A stretch of 32,085 nt of DNA from Symbiobacterium sp. (GTDB lineage Bacteria > Bacillota > Sulfobacillia > DUSP01 > DYEP01): positions 1 to 32,085 of the forward strand of contig DYEP01000139.1 of assembly GCA_020725675.1 (NCBI GenBank), given 5' to 3'. Shown here one piece after another: positions 17,938 through 27,507 of this stretch; position 1 is the stretch's first letter; each line of letters opens with the position of its first letter. The translations under genes and the position numbers were made by a program. The notes below the pieces were generated by a model. That model saw nothing but the letters and a program-made list of their open reading frames with translations. It did no database searches and was not told the origin of the DNA.

Positions 17938-19111
17938 CGCCCTTAAGCAGGTCTTCTGTACGATTCAGCACCAGTACGTGAATACCTGCCTGCCGTAGCT
18001 GCGCAATCGCCGGTCCCTGCTCCGGCCCGGTTAGAAATAGGATAGCGCTGAACCCGGCGTCTCTGAGGCGTAGCAGTGTCAGCGCAAGGTCGGAGGACAG
18101 ATGCGGCGTGACGACGGCAATTGTGGATCGTGCTGGCAAGTACAGGCTCTCGTGGGCGAGTACCTGCGCTATCGGTACCCGTCCATCGGCGGTGACCCTT
18201 GCCAGACCTTCAAGGAACTCGTCCAGCTTACGCTGGCCTTTCCCTGCGGGGATTGCCAAGCGCTCCGACCCATAGGCAACAAGACCTGCATCAAATCCCC
18301 GGCGCAAGGCGTAATGGGCGATAGCCAGAGCAACCTCTACCGCGATATCTTGGGCATTATGGGACTTAGCCGAGGTCAGGGCGCCGGAGCTCTGTTCTAA
18401 GTCGAGAAAGATATGTACCTGTGTCGTGGCTGTGAGCTCGTACTCCACCACGTGCAGGCTGCGCTGGCGGGCGGATGTTCGCCAGTGGATTCGCCTCGGG
18501 TTGTCTCCGGGACGGAAAGGGCGCACTTCAGCTGGGTTGGATGGATCCTCAAACGCCCGCTGCCGGGTCCGAAGTCTGCCGAATGGCTGGCGAACGGGCA
18601 TGGGAAGATGATCCACGACTACTAGACGAGGGTAAACGGTGAGATGGCTAAACCCGTAAAAGTCTAGCCTCACCCGGAAGATACCGAATGGATCCCCGGT
18701 GACCAGTTCAACCGGACCGGGTAGATAGTGGCCACGGCGACTGCAGGTGAGTGAGTAAGAGGTTACCGCAGCGCCGAGAGGACCCGGGTTCAAGTGCAGC
18801 ACCGGAGCGGTCCCGCCTGATACCTTTGCGGCAAAGTGGTCGATGAGTGTCGCCCACGGCGATGGACAAAATCCCTCGTTATATAGCCTGAGACGGACAG
18901 TGACTGAGTGGCCGGACGGGACCCGGCGGCGGTCTAGATCGTAACATAAGCTGAGGTTACGCGTCAGTGCCACCGCCCAGGCGTAAGAAACCACCACAAT
19001 ACCGCCAAATATGTACAGGAGAAAGTAGGGCAGGGGTCCACCCACTAAGCACGCCAGCAAAAAGGCGAGCGCAGCCAGGATGAAATAGCGCCGGTCTCTA
19101 ATTGCGACCAT
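17915..19111 (-). CDS. DUF58 domain protein
   Basis: AEVRPFRPGDNPRRIHWRTSARQRSLHVVEYE, the DUF58 signature (R.Y..GD..R.I.W..SAR...L.V.E); overlaps the adjacent operon genes. Confidence 0.9.
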   Translation of the reverse strand: MVAIRDRRYFILAALAFLLACLVGGPLPYFLLYIFGGIVVVSYAWAVALTRNLSLCYDLDRRRVPSGHSVTVRLRLYNEGFCPSPWATLIDHFAAKVSGGTAPVLHLNPGPLGAAVTSYSLTCSRRGHYLPGPVELVTGDPFGIFRVRLDFYGFSHLTVYPRLVVVDHLPMPVRQPFGRLRTRQRAFEDPSNPAEVRPFRPGDNPRRIHWRTSARQRSLHVVEYELTATTQVHIFLDLEQSSGALTSAKSHNAQDIAVEVALAIAHYALRRGFDAGLVAYGSERLAIPAGKGQRKLDEFLEGLARVTADGRVPIAQVLAHESLYLPARSTIAVVTPHLSSDLALTLLRLRDAGFSAILFLTGPEQGPAIAQLRQAGIHVLVLNRTEDLLKGGESNARS

Positions 19112-20063
19112 GGCTTGGCCTCACCCCAGGCACAGGAATTTGCCCAAGGATCTCGCGGACAATCATTTCGCCCGTCTGCCCGTGCAGCCGCGCTTCTGGC
19201 TTCAACAGTATCCGATGCGGGAGAGTGATGGGGGCCACTTCCATTATGTCGTCAGGTAAAACATAATTACGCCCGCTCATGAGTGCAAGCGCCCGGGCAC
19301 AACGGAAGGTGGCGATGGAACCGCGCGGGCTCGCTCCCAAGTATACATCGGGATGCTTCCGCGTGTGCGTTACGATGCGTATGATATACTCCCGTAAATC
19401 TGGGTGGACGTAGATGTTGTTTACTGCATCTTGAAGAGCAATCACATCGGAGTCAGTGGCCACGGGTACTACCTTGGCCAAAGGGTGTTCGCGTTCCAAT
19501 CGAGCCAGGATTTCCACTTCTTCCGCAGCATGCGGGTAACCAAGGCTTACTCTGATCAGAAACCGGTCAAGTTGGGCCTCGGGAAGAGGGAAGGTGCCCT
19601 CGTACTCGATGGGGTTTTGCGTGGCCAACACAAGGAACGGTCTGGGCAGAGGATGGCTTATACCGTCAACCGTCACCTGCCGCTCCTCCATGCACTCCAG
19701 GAGACTTGATTGGGTCTTGGGTGATGCCCGGTTGATCTCGTCTGCCAGGATGATCTGACCCATGATTGGACCCGGTCGATACTCAAACGTCGCAGTCGAT
19801 TCGTTAAACACCGTTACGCCGGTGATGTCTGATGGTAGCAGGTCCGGCGTGAACTGGATCCGCCTGAAATCGCAGCCCAGTGCCCGGGCCAGGGCTCGCA
19901 CGAGTGTGGTCTTGCCTACCCCGGGGACGTCCTCCAAAAGAACGTGTCCCTGGCAAATCAAAGCAAGGAGGACGTGTTCAATCACGTATCTCTTTCCTAC
20001 GATGGCCTGTTGAACACTATCCAGAACCAGAGCGATCTTCTCTTTTGCTTTGCCGGGCTCCAC
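19098..20063 (-). CDS. MoxR-family AAA+ ATPase
   Basis: Walker A EDVPGVGKTTLVRALA, Walker B ILADEINRASPKTQSSLLECMEE, ATQNPIEYEGTFPLPEAQLDRFLI. Confidence 0.95.
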   Translation of the reverse strand: MEPGKAKEKIALVLDSVQQAIVGKRYVIEHVLLALICQGHVLLEDVPGVGKTTLVRALARALGCDFRRIQFTPDLLPSDITGVTVFNESTATFEYRPGPIMGQIILADEINRASPKTQSSLLECMEERQVTVDGISHPLPRPFLVLATQNPIEYEGTFPLPEAQLDRFLIRVSLGYPHAAEEVEILARLEREHPLAKVVPVATDSDVIALQDAVNNIYVHPDLREYIIRIVTHTRKHPDVYLGASPRGSIATFRCARALALMSGRNYVLPDDIMEVAPITLPHRILLKPEARLHGQTGEMIVREILGQIPVPGVRPSHGRN

Positions 20064-20381
20064 TTGCGCTGTCCCCCCAAAGGACTCATGGCTAACCCCC
20101 GCTAACCTTCTACGAAGGGAAACAAATTCCTTCCAGCAGAGAATTGCGTCTCATCCGTGGTGGCCCAGAAGTTCGACGGCTACATGCTGCCCGGAGAAAG
20201 CACTTCGTTTCCGGAAACAGAGTTGCTGCTTGAGAAACCTTGTGCCCTGATAAGTGCAAGCGGTGTCCTGGCGCCGGGCGATTAGCCGTGAACCACCCGT
20301 TGCGGCCTTGACTGTGAGACTACTGCAAGCATACGCTGCGCACGGGTACCCGAAAAAGGCTGGATGGGTAAGGGGAGAAAG

Positions 20382-20413
20382 CGGATCCACCGTCATCTTA
20401 GACGGTGGATCCG
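20382..20413 (-). terminator. Perfect 13-bp inverted repeat hairpin at the end of the hydrogenase operon
   Basis: CGGATCCACCGTC-ATCTTA-GACGGTGGATCCG, 17 bp beyond the hydA stop on the minus strand; weak T tract (GCTTTCTCC) on the minus strand. Confidence 0.65.
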
Positions 20414-20429
20414 ACTGGAAAGTCCTGCT

Positions 20430-22193
20430 TTAGTCAGCCGGAAGCCGAAGCGCGTCTTGAGCTGCGCGAGGGTAACGTCCGCGGACTACGTAATGAGTGT
20501 GCAGCAATTCATGGGACTTGTGTCCGAGCGGCTTGCCCAAGAACTCCTTGTAAAGCGCCACCACTGCAGGGTTTTCGTGCGACTTGCGGATAGGTAGATT
20601 CCTGTCTGCCTCGTAGATGCCTTCGATGCGACGCATACGTTCTTCGGTAGTAGTGGGTATGGGTTGCCCGCCTCCTCCGATGCATCCACCCGGGCAGCAC
20701 ATGACTTCGACGAAGTGATAGTCGGCCTCGCCCCTTCTTACCCGCTCCATTATCGCCCGGGCATTGGACAAGCCGTGGGCAACAGCGACCTTGAGGGTAA
20801 GATCTCCCAGTTTGACCTGGGACTCCTTGACGCCTTCAAGACCCCGGACTTCTCTGAAATCAAGTGACGGAAGCGTCTCGTTGGTGACCACCTCATACGC
20901 GGTTCGAAGGGCTGCCTCCATCACTCCACCTGTAGCGCCGAAGATCACTGCCGCGCCTGTACTGATTCCAAGGGGCAGGTCATACTCCTCATCCTTCAGG
21001 CTCGCGAATTCAAGGCCCGCCTGCTTGATCATCCTTGCGAGTTCCCTCGTAGTGAGCACATAGTCCACGTCCCTGTAACCGCTTGCGTTCATCTCGCTTC
21101 TTGAGGCTTCGAATTTCTTGGCGGTACACGGCATAATGGAAACGACCACTATATCTGCCGGGTTGATGCCTGCTTTTTGTGCGTAGAACGTCTTGGCCAG
21201 CGCCCCAAACATCTGCTGGGGAGATTTGCACGTGGACAAGTTCGCCAGGTACTCAGGGTAGAAATGTTCCATGAACTTTATCCAGCCGGGGCTGCACGAC
21301 GTGAACATAGGAAGCACTCCGCCCTTTGTCAGCCGTTGGATCAGTTCATGGCCTTCTTCCATAATGGTAAGGTCAGCGGTGAAATCGGTATCGAACACGC
21401 GGTCAAACCCAAGAGCACGCAGAGCTGCCACGAGCTTACCTGTGGTCACTGCACCGACGGGCAGCCCGAACATCTCGCCAATGGATACTCTTACTGCGGG
21501 CGCGGTTTGCACTACCACGTGCTTCTTCGGATCAGCAAGCGCTGCCCAGACTTCGTCGATGTATTCCTTTTCGTGCAGTGCACCCACCGGGCACACCAGT
21601 GTGCACTGCCCGCAGAGTACGCATGCTGCGTCCATCAGGGATTCCCCGAAAGCAGGGCCTACAGTCGTGGATAGGCCGCGTTCGAGCATGCCCACCGCAG
21701 ACACGCCCTGGACCTTTTCACACACAGATACACACCGCCGGCACAGGATGCACTTGTCCTGGTCGCGTATAATTGACGGAGTTGAGACATCCGGTACGCG
21801 GTGTGTTCTCTCGCCCTGGAACCGTACGTCTCTTACCCCTAGCGATTCCGCCAGTTGCTGAAGCTCGCAATTTAGGTTGCGGATGCATGTGGGACACTCA
21901 TATGGGTGATCTGACAGGATGAGCTCCACAGTCAGGCGTCTTGACTTGCGTACCTGCGGGCTGTTGGTGCGCACTACCATGCCGTTGGAAACTGGAGTGA
22001 CGCACGCTGCCTGGAGCGTCCTTGCGCCTTTCACTTCCACTACGCATACCCTGCATGCGCCGATGGCGTTAATGTCCTTCAGGTAGCACAGGGTGGGAAT
22101 ATGGATGCCGGCGAGCTTTGCGGCTTCCAGTATTGTAGTACCTGCCTCAGCCTGTACTTCCTTGTCATCAATAATCAGCTTCACAAGGGCCAT
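20430..22193 (-). CDS. [FeFe]-hydrogenase catalytic subunit of NAD(P)-linked multimeric type (HndD/HydA-like)
   Basis: N-terminal 2Fe-2S plug domain (CYLKDINAIGACRVCVVEV), His-Cys cluster (HPYECPTCIRNLNCELQ), 2x4Fe-4S, H-cluster motifs TSCSPGW, MPCTAKKFE, EVMCCPGGCIGGGGQP. ATG 22193 with AAGGAGGGATGG RBS. Confidence 0.95.
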   Translation of the reverse strand: MALVKLIIDDKEVQAEAGTTILEAAKLAGIHIPTLCYLKDINAIGACRVCVVEVKGARTLQAACVTPVSNGMVVRTNSPQVRKSRRLTVELILSDHPYECPTCIRNLNCELQQLAESLGVRDVRFQGERTHRVPDVSTPSIIRDQDKCILCRRCVSVCEKVQGVSAVGMLERGLSTTVGPAFGESLMDAACVLCGQCTLVCPVGALHEKEYIDEVWAALADPKKHVVVQTAPAVRVSIGEMFGLPVGAVTTGKLVAALRALGFDRVFDTDFTADLTIMEEGHELIQRLTKGGVLPMFTSCSPGWIKFMEHFYPEYLANLSTCKSPQQMFGALAKTFYAQKAGINPADIVVVSIMPCTAKKFEASRSEMNASGYRDVDYVLTTRELARMIKQAGLEFASLKDEEYDLPLGISTGAAVIFGATGGVMEAALRTAYEVVTNETLPSLDFREVRGLEGVKESQVKLGDLTLKVAVAHGLSNARAIMERVRRGEADYHFVEVMCCPGGCIGGGGQPIPTTTEERMRRIEGIYEADRNLPIRKSHENPAVVALYKEFLGKPLGHKSHELLHTHYVVRGRYPRAAQDALRLPAD

Positions 22194-22219
22194 GATCCAT
22201 CCCTCCTTTTTTCTAGACT

Positions 22220-25200
22220 TTACTCCCGAATGTCGCACCTCAGACAGCGGGCTGCTTCCCGCATCGCTGCGTCAGGAGTGTATGAAAGCTCTACCTCACA
22301 GAAAGAGCATAGTCGTTCTGAAACGGGGACCGTTTTTATCTTCTCTCTATGTGTAACGTCTTCCAGAAGTTCGTAGCTTGCAGTTCTGGTGACTTCAAGC
22401 TCGGGCATTAGCACCCCGTCTCCTCCGAGGAATTTGTCGATAGACGATGCGGCAGCCTTACCCGCGGCGATGGCTTCTATCACTGTGGCGGGCCCGGTGA
22501 CGCAGTCCCCGGCTGCAAACACCCACGGCACATTGGTTGCGTAACTGTCGGGGTTCACTGACAGCACGCCGCCCTTGCCCACTGCAAGACCCTCGTCCAC
22601 AAGGGGGTCAGATTCTGGCACCTGACCGATGGCGGGTATGACCACGTCCGCCCTTATCAGGAATTCCGACCGGTCAATGGGAACCGTCCGGCGACGCCCA
22701 CTGGCATCGAATTCGGCCGGCCGCATCATGACACATTGCAACGCTTCGACCTTGCCGTTACCCATGACTTGCACGGGGTTCACCATAGGTGTGATCTTAA
22801 TACCCTCGCGTTCGGCCTCTTCTATTTCGGCTGCTTCGGCAGGCATGTCTTCTTTTCTGCGCCTGTAAACGATGGTTACCTCTGCGGCTCCTAAGCGTTT
22901 TGCTGAGCGGGCAGCATCTATCGCCACGTTACCTCCGCCTACTACGACGACGGCCTTGCCTCTGACATCCATACCTTTGCCGAGGTTCACATCGCGCAGG
23001 AAGGACGCTCCCGGGACCACTCCCGGCAGGTCTTCTCCCGGGATGGAGAGACGCTGGTCTTTGTGGGCGCCGATAGCGATGAACACTGCGGCGTATCCCT
23101 GTTCCTTCAGGTCGGCCAGGCTGAAATGCTTGCCCAGAGCCCTTTCAGTCTGGATCTCCATGCCGAACTCGCGGAGTATTTCGATCTCCTTGTTTAGGAC
23201 CTGTTTGGGTAGCCGGTACTCGGGAATACCCACTGTAAGCATGCCTCCAACTACCGGCAGCGCTTCGAAAACAGTCACCGAGTAGCCCTTAAGCGACAGG
23301 TAGTAGCCGGCGGTTAGCCCTGCAGGCCCCGAGCCAATAACAGCCACCTTTTTTCCGTTTCGCGGAGCAGATGTCAAACGCGGCCTTGCGCCGTTGGAGT
23401 TTACCGCGTAGTCTGCAGCAAACCTCTTTAGTGCCTTGATAGCCAAAGGCTCATCGATTTGTTCCCGCCTGCACCTTGACTCACAGGGGTGGTGGCACAC
23501 CCTGCCGCAGATCACGGGCAGCGGGTTGTTTCTCATGATGGTCTCATAGGCATCTATGAACAGTCCCTGCCTTATCTGGTCGATATAGATGGGCACGTCC
23601 ACTTCAGCGGGACAGGTATTCTGACATGGTGAGTGAAACAGGGACGCGCATACGGATGCCGGGCACTTCTTCTTTCTGATGTGCGCCTCGTACTCATGCC
23701 TGAAGTACCTGATGGTGCTGAGTACTGGATTGGGCGCTGTCTGCCCGAGACCGCAAAGGGCTGAAGCCTTTATTGATTCTCCGAGCTCGACGAGCAGGTC
23801 AATATCGCCTTCCTTGCCTTCTCCGTGCGCGATGCGGTCAAGGATCTCGAGCATCCGCTTGGTCCCGATACGGCAGGGCGTGCACTTACCGCACGATTCA
23901 TCCTGGACGAACTCAAGGAAGAATCTGGCCAGGTCGACCATGCAGGTGTCTTCGTCCATGACGATGAGCCCGCCTGAGCCCATGATCGTGCCCAGCGCGC
24001 TCAGAGACTCATAGTCGATGGGTGTGTTCAGGTGCTGCACGGGGATGCATCCGCCTGACGGACCGCCCGTTTGTGCTGCCTTGAAGCGCTTACGCCCTGG
24101 TATGCCCCCGCCGATATCGAAAACAATATCACCGAGAGTGGTACCCATGGGTACCTCTACAAGCCCGTTGTTGTTGATCTTTCCTGCCAGAGCGAATACC
24201 TTGGTACCTTTTGAACCCTCTGTACCGATGCTTGCAAACCATTCCGGACCCTTAAGTATGATAGAGGGAACATTTGCGAACGTTTCCACATTGTTTATTA
24301 TAGTCGGACGGTCCCAGAGTCCCGAGTTGGCAGGGAATGGTGGACGCGGCCTTGGTTCGCCTCTTCTACCCATTATGGATGTGAGCAGTGCAGTCTCCTC
24401 GCCGCATACAAACGCTCCCGCTCCCAGGCGGATCTCAATATCGAAGTCAAACCCGGAGTTGAATATGTTCTTGCCAAGAAGACCCTTCTCTCTGGCTTGC
24501 CGTATGGCGATGACAAGCCTGCGCACTGCGATGGGGTACTCGGCCCGGATGTATATGAAGCCACGCGATGCACCTATGGCGTAGCCGGCAATGGCCATAC
24601 CCTCCAGGACAGAGTGGGGATCTCCCTCAAGGGTGCTTCTGTCCATGAACGCACCGGGATCACCTTCGTCCGCGTTACATACCACATATTTGGGTGTACC
24701 CTGTGCCTTTGCCGCGAACTCCCATTTTAGGCCGGTAGGGAACCCTCCGCCGCCCCTGCCGCGTAGCCCAGATTTCCTGACCGTTTCGATGACATCCTCT
24801 GGCTTCATCTCTGTGACCACTCGGCCGAGAGCCAGGTAACCGTCGCGGGCGATGTATTCTTCGATATTTTCAGGATCGATTACGCCACAGTTCTTCAGTA
24901 CGATGCGGTACTGCTTTTTGAAAAATTCGATGTCATTGAAATCGACTACCGCCACGTTATCTACCGGTTCATGGTACAGAAGGCGTGTGAGCGTACGACC
25001 TTTTATAAAGTGTTCCTCCACCAGCTCAGGTACGTCTTCCACTTGTACCTGGCAGTAGAAAACACCTTCGGGGTATACCATAATGTTAGGACCGAACCTG
25101 CAAAATCCAAAGCAACCAGTTTCCACTACGCGAATCTCTTTGTCAAGACCGCGTGAAGCGATCTCCTCGCGCAGCGCATGCCTGAGCGCCTCGCTGTTAG

Positions 25201-25255
25201 ATGCTTCACAACCGGTACCCGCACAAACAAGTACGTGAGAACGATAAAACTCCAT
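22220..25255 (-). CDS. NuoF/HndC-like flavoprotein fused to a GltD/NfnB-like FAD-NAD(P) oxidoreductase
   Basis: 2Fe-2S thioredoxin-like N-term (CAGTGCEASNSE..ETGCFGFC), NuoF FMN/NAD region (GLRGRGGGGFPTGLKWEF, NADEGDPGAFMDRSTLEGDPH), ESCGKCTPCRIGT; then Fer4_20 Cys pattern (CQNTCPAEVDVP, CGRVCHHPCESRC), FAD motif VAVIGSGPAGLTAGYYLSLKGYSVTVFEA, NADPH-type motif VVVVGGGNVAIDAARSAKRLGAAEVTIVYRRRKEDMPA. Confidence 0.94.
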   Translation of the reverse strand: MEFYRSHVLVCAGTGCEASNSEALRHALREEIASRGLDKEIRVVETGCFGFCRFGPNIMVYPEGVFYCQVQVEDVPELVEEHFIKGRTLTRLLYHEPVDNVAVVDFNDIEFFKKQYRIVLKNCGVIDPENIEEYIARDGYLALGRVVTEMKPEDVIETVRKSGLRGRGGGGFPTGLKWEFAAKAQGTPKYVVCNADEGDPGAFMDRSTLEGDPHSVLEGMAIAGYAIGASRGFIYIRAEYPIAVRRLVIAIRQAREKGLLGKNIFNSGFDFDIEIRLGAGAFVCGEETALLTSIMGRRGEPRPRPPFPANSGLWDRPTIINNVETFANVPSIILKGPEWFASIGTEGSKGTKVFALAGKINNNGLVEVPMGTTLGDIVFDIGGGIPGRKRFKAAQTGGPSGGCIPVQHLNTPIDYESLSALGTIMGSGGLIVMDEDTCMVDLARFFLEFVQDESCGKCTPCRIGTKRMLEILDRIAHGEGKEGDIDLLVELGESIKASALCGLGQTAPNPVLSTIRYFRHEYEAHIRKKKCPASVCASLFHSPCQNTCPAEVDVPIYIDQIRQGLFIDAYETIMRNNPLPVICGRVCHHPCESRCRREQIDEPLAIKALKRFAADYAVNSNGARPRLTSAPRNGKKVAVIGSGPAGLTAGYYLSLKGYSVTVFEALPVVGGMLTVGIPEYRLPKQVLNKEIEILREFGMEIQTERALGKHFSLADLKEQGYAAVFIAIGAHKDQRLSIPGEDLPGVVPGASFLRDVNLGKGMDVRGKAVVVVGGGNVAIDAARSAKRLGAAEVTIVYRRRKEDMPAEAAEIEEAEREGIKITPMVNPVQVMGNGKVEALQCVMMRPAEFDASGRRRTVPIDRSEFLIRADVVIPAIGQVPESDPLVDEGLAVGKGGVLSVNPDSYATNVPWVFAAGDCVTGPATVIEAIAAGKAAASSIDKFLGGDGVLMPELEVTRTASYELLEDVTHREKIKTVPVSERLCSFCEVELSYTPDAAMREAARCLRCDIRE

Positions 25256-25288
25256 TGTAAAAGACTCCCCCCTTTCCTCTGATGGCTA

Positions 25289-25672
25289 TCACGACGATTT
25301 CGTATCTACTGGCTTTACGTTGACTGCCCATTCCGTAATGGGCTGTCCGTTTACCACGTGCTGGGCGACGATCCGCCTCGCCTTGTCTGCCGTGACATTT
25401 CCATATGTCACAGGCACTTGGCCTGGAATAACCACGTCAATCAAAGGCTCGCGGGCACAAAGCCCAATGCACCCTGTCTGGGTAACTGATACCGTGCTCA
25501 GCTTGCGCTTTTGGAGCTCATCCAAGATTGCTGCTACTACTTCACGCGCGCCAGCGGCGATACCGCAGGTCCCCATACCCACTACAATACGTGGGTGTTC
25601 ACTCATCTCACGAAGTCTGATCGTCTCCAGAGCCCGTTCCTTAATGCGCGCCAGATCTTCAAGGGACTTCAA
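25289..25672 (-). CDS. Thioredoxin-like [2Fe-2S] ferredoxin (HndB-like)
   Basis: RIVVGMGTCGIAAGAREV...VSVTQTGCIGLCAREPLIDVVIPG; TTG start overlapping the preceding gene. Confidence 0.88.
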   Translation of the reverse strand: MKSLEDLARIKERALETIRLREMSEHPRIVVGMGTCGIAAGAREVVAAILDELQKRKLSTVSVTQTGCIGLCAREPLIDVVIPGQVPVTYGNVTADKARRIVAQHVVNGQPITEWAVNVKPVDTKSS

Positions 25673-26228
25673 TGTTCAGCTCACCCCCCTGGTTGTTCTC
25701 CGAAATGCTTTTGTAGATCCAATCCTTGAGCCATTGAATGACCATAGGGTGGGTTATGGGTACCTCACCCAGTTCCGCCTTTATCTGTGCGGTGTCTAGC
25801 TCGAACTCCCGCGTACCCCACTTGTAACGGAGCCTAAGATTGACATTGGGAGTCGAGGCTACTATCACTGCCACAGTGCCTGCCAGGTCACCGAGCGGTG
25901 GGCGATCGATGTGGCGAAGCCCGAACCATGCGTGGACGGTGGTGCCTTTGCCCGGTTCGGAATGCACAGCCACACCGCCACCGCTTGCGCGGGCCGAATC
26001 CTGCAGCAGCGGCAACCCAAGCCCCACACGCCTGGTTTTCCGCGTTGTGTAGTAGGGACAGAGCACGCGATGTTGCGCCTCAGTTGGGATACCCTTACCG
26101 TTATCAGTCACGATGATATCGATGCGGTCACGCTCAGGGTGGCAAGTGATGTCTACACCCACCCAGGTGGCGCCTGCTTCGACCGAGTTACGGAACAAGT
26201 CCAGAACGTGCAAAGCCAGCTCTTCCAC
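25659..26228 (-). CDS. Stand-alone HATPase_c ATP-binding protein (histidine-kinase-like, no H-box or receiver)
   Basis: ALHVLDLFRNSVEAGATWVGVDI (N-box), VTDNGKGIP (G1), RRVGLGLPLLQDSARASGGGVAVHSEPGKGTTV (G2). Confidence 0.88.
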   Translation of the reverse strand: MEELALHVLDLFRNSVEAGATWVGVDITCHPERDRIDIIVTDNGKGIPTEAQHRVLCPYYTTRKTRRVGLGLPLLQDSARASGGGVAVHSEPGKGTTVHAWFGLRHIDRPPLGDLAGTVAVIVASTPNVNLRLRYKWGTREFELDTAQIKAELGEVPITHPMVIQWLKDWIYKSISENNQGGELNIEVP

Positions 26229-26230
26229 GG

Positions 26231-26719
26231 CTACTTCTTCTTCCTATATCTGTCCAGGATACCGCTTACCCGGTCTGGTTTCATTCTGGCGTGGGTATCC
26301 TTGTTCACGGTGATTACTGGAGCCAGCCCGCAGGCACCCAGGCACCTGACCACCTCGAGCGAGAACTCGCCGTCGTCAGTGCTGTCACCCGCTTTTATGC
26401 CCAGTTCCTTCTCGAACCGCTCAAGCACCTTTGGGGCCCCCCTTACATAGCAGGCGGTGCCGTTGCAGCACGAAATTTGATGCCTACCCTTGGGTTTCAG
26501 TGAGAAGAAGGCGTAGAACGTCACAACTCCGTAAACATCTGCGAGTGGGACGCCAAGACCCTCTGAAATCCTGACCATGATGTCCTTTGGGACATATCCC
26601 AGTGATTCTTGGGCAGTATGAAGCACCTGGATCAAGCCGTCTGGCTGGTTTTTGTGAGACTCGATCGCTTTATCCACTTCCTGATATGCCTTTTCACAGG
26701 CGCATGCCGGTTCAGCCAT
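26231..26719 (-). CDS. NuoE/HndA-like [2Fe-2S] subunit
   Basis: ISCCNGTACYVRGAPKVLERFEKELGIKAGDSTDDGEFSLEVVRCLGACGLAPVITVN; ATG 26719 with GGGGGGAG RBS inside ORF 26231..26938. Confidence 0.94.
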   Translation of the reverse strand: MAEPACACEKAYQEVDKAIESHKNQPDGLIQVLHTAQESLGYVPKDIMVRISEGLGVPLADVYGVVTFYAFFSLKPKGRHQISCCNGTACYVRGAPKVLERFEKELGIKAGDSTDDGEFSLEVVRCLGACGLAPVITVNKDTHARMKPDRVSGILDRYRKKK

Positions 26720-26769
26720 ACTTGATTTCTCCCCCCATCCTTTCATTTGCACTCCCGTTGGCGCTCGGG

Positions 26770-27507
26770 CTACCTCCAGGCGACTGCCCGGCGGCCACAG
26801 GTTCCTTTGAGGGCCATCCGCATTTCGGAAACTGACAGGTCTCTGACGTAGAAGGCCGTTTTCCCCTGCCGAATATCGCTCGGTGTGTGCGCATCCGAGT
26901 TTAAAAGCAGTGAGTGTCCGCCATAAGCCTCCGGACACAGTGGGTTACCACACCGGTCGGACACTTCAAGCCCATCAACGGCAAGATCCGGAGGGAAAAG
27001 CCCAAGGACGTTCAGGAGACCTCCTCTTTCCCTATCGATGTGTGCCGGAATGCACAATCCCCCTGAATGCCGGGTCATGAACGCCAGCTGATTTATGCTC
27101 AGGTTGCAGGCACACGAAAGAAGTAAAGTCTCTTCGCCTGTCTGGATTCCTTTGTCATTGAACACTATCTGTCTTCCAAAGATCGAAACGTCATTGTTCC
27201 TACACGGCAGGTTAGCATAGATCACCTCCTGAAAAGATTCGGCTTTGATCGGGTCGTCGAATATACAAAGCACGTGGACTTCCTCTCTCGATGTCACCTC
27301 TAGCCCTGATAGCACTCGAAGAGTTGTACCTTTGGCCGTGCTGATCAGAGCCCTGCAATTCTTTGCGCTGTTATGGTCCGTAATTGCTATGCCGTCAAGG
27401 CTCGCCTCCAGTGCCCGACCCACTATGTTCCCAGGAGTCATGGCATCGTCCGCGCACGGCGAGAGCGCAGTGTGAATATGCAGGTCCACGAACAACCAGC
27501 GCATCAC
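26770..27507 (-). CDS. PHP-domain metal-dependent phosphoesterase
   Basis: FVDLHIHTALSPCADDAMTPGNIVGRALEASLDGIAITDHNS; later LNSDAH; ATGA overlap with the upstream gene. Confidence 0.9.
   Translation of the reverse strand: MMRWLFVDLHIHTALSPCADDAMTPGNIVGRALEASLDGIAITDHNSAKNCRALISTAKGTTLRVLSGLEVTSREEVHVLCIFDDPIKAESFQEVIYANLPCRNNDVSIFGRQIVFNDKGIQTGEETLLLSCACNLSINQLAFMTRHSGGLCIPAHIDRERGGLLNVLGLFPPDLAVDGLEVSDRCGNPLCPEAYGGHSLLLNSDAHTPSDIRQGKTAFYVRDLSVSEMRMALKGTCGRRAVAWR

Noticed and set aside
15718-20063. MoxR-DUF58-transglutaminase operon as a novel system
   Set aside because: This three-gene arrangement is widespread and well known; nothing unusual seen here.
20092-20106. Short direct repeat GCTAACCCCCGCTAACC upstream of moxR
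   Set aside because: Too short and isolated to assign as a regulatory or mobile feature.
21177-21861. Long plus-strand ORFs opposite the HydA gene (165 and 196 aa)
   Set aside because: Antisense frames of a well-supported GC-rich coding gene with low-complexity composition; no family match.
24018-24584. 188-aa plus-strand ORF opposite the NuoF-GltD gene
   Set aside because: Antisense shadow ORF of a strongly supported CDS.
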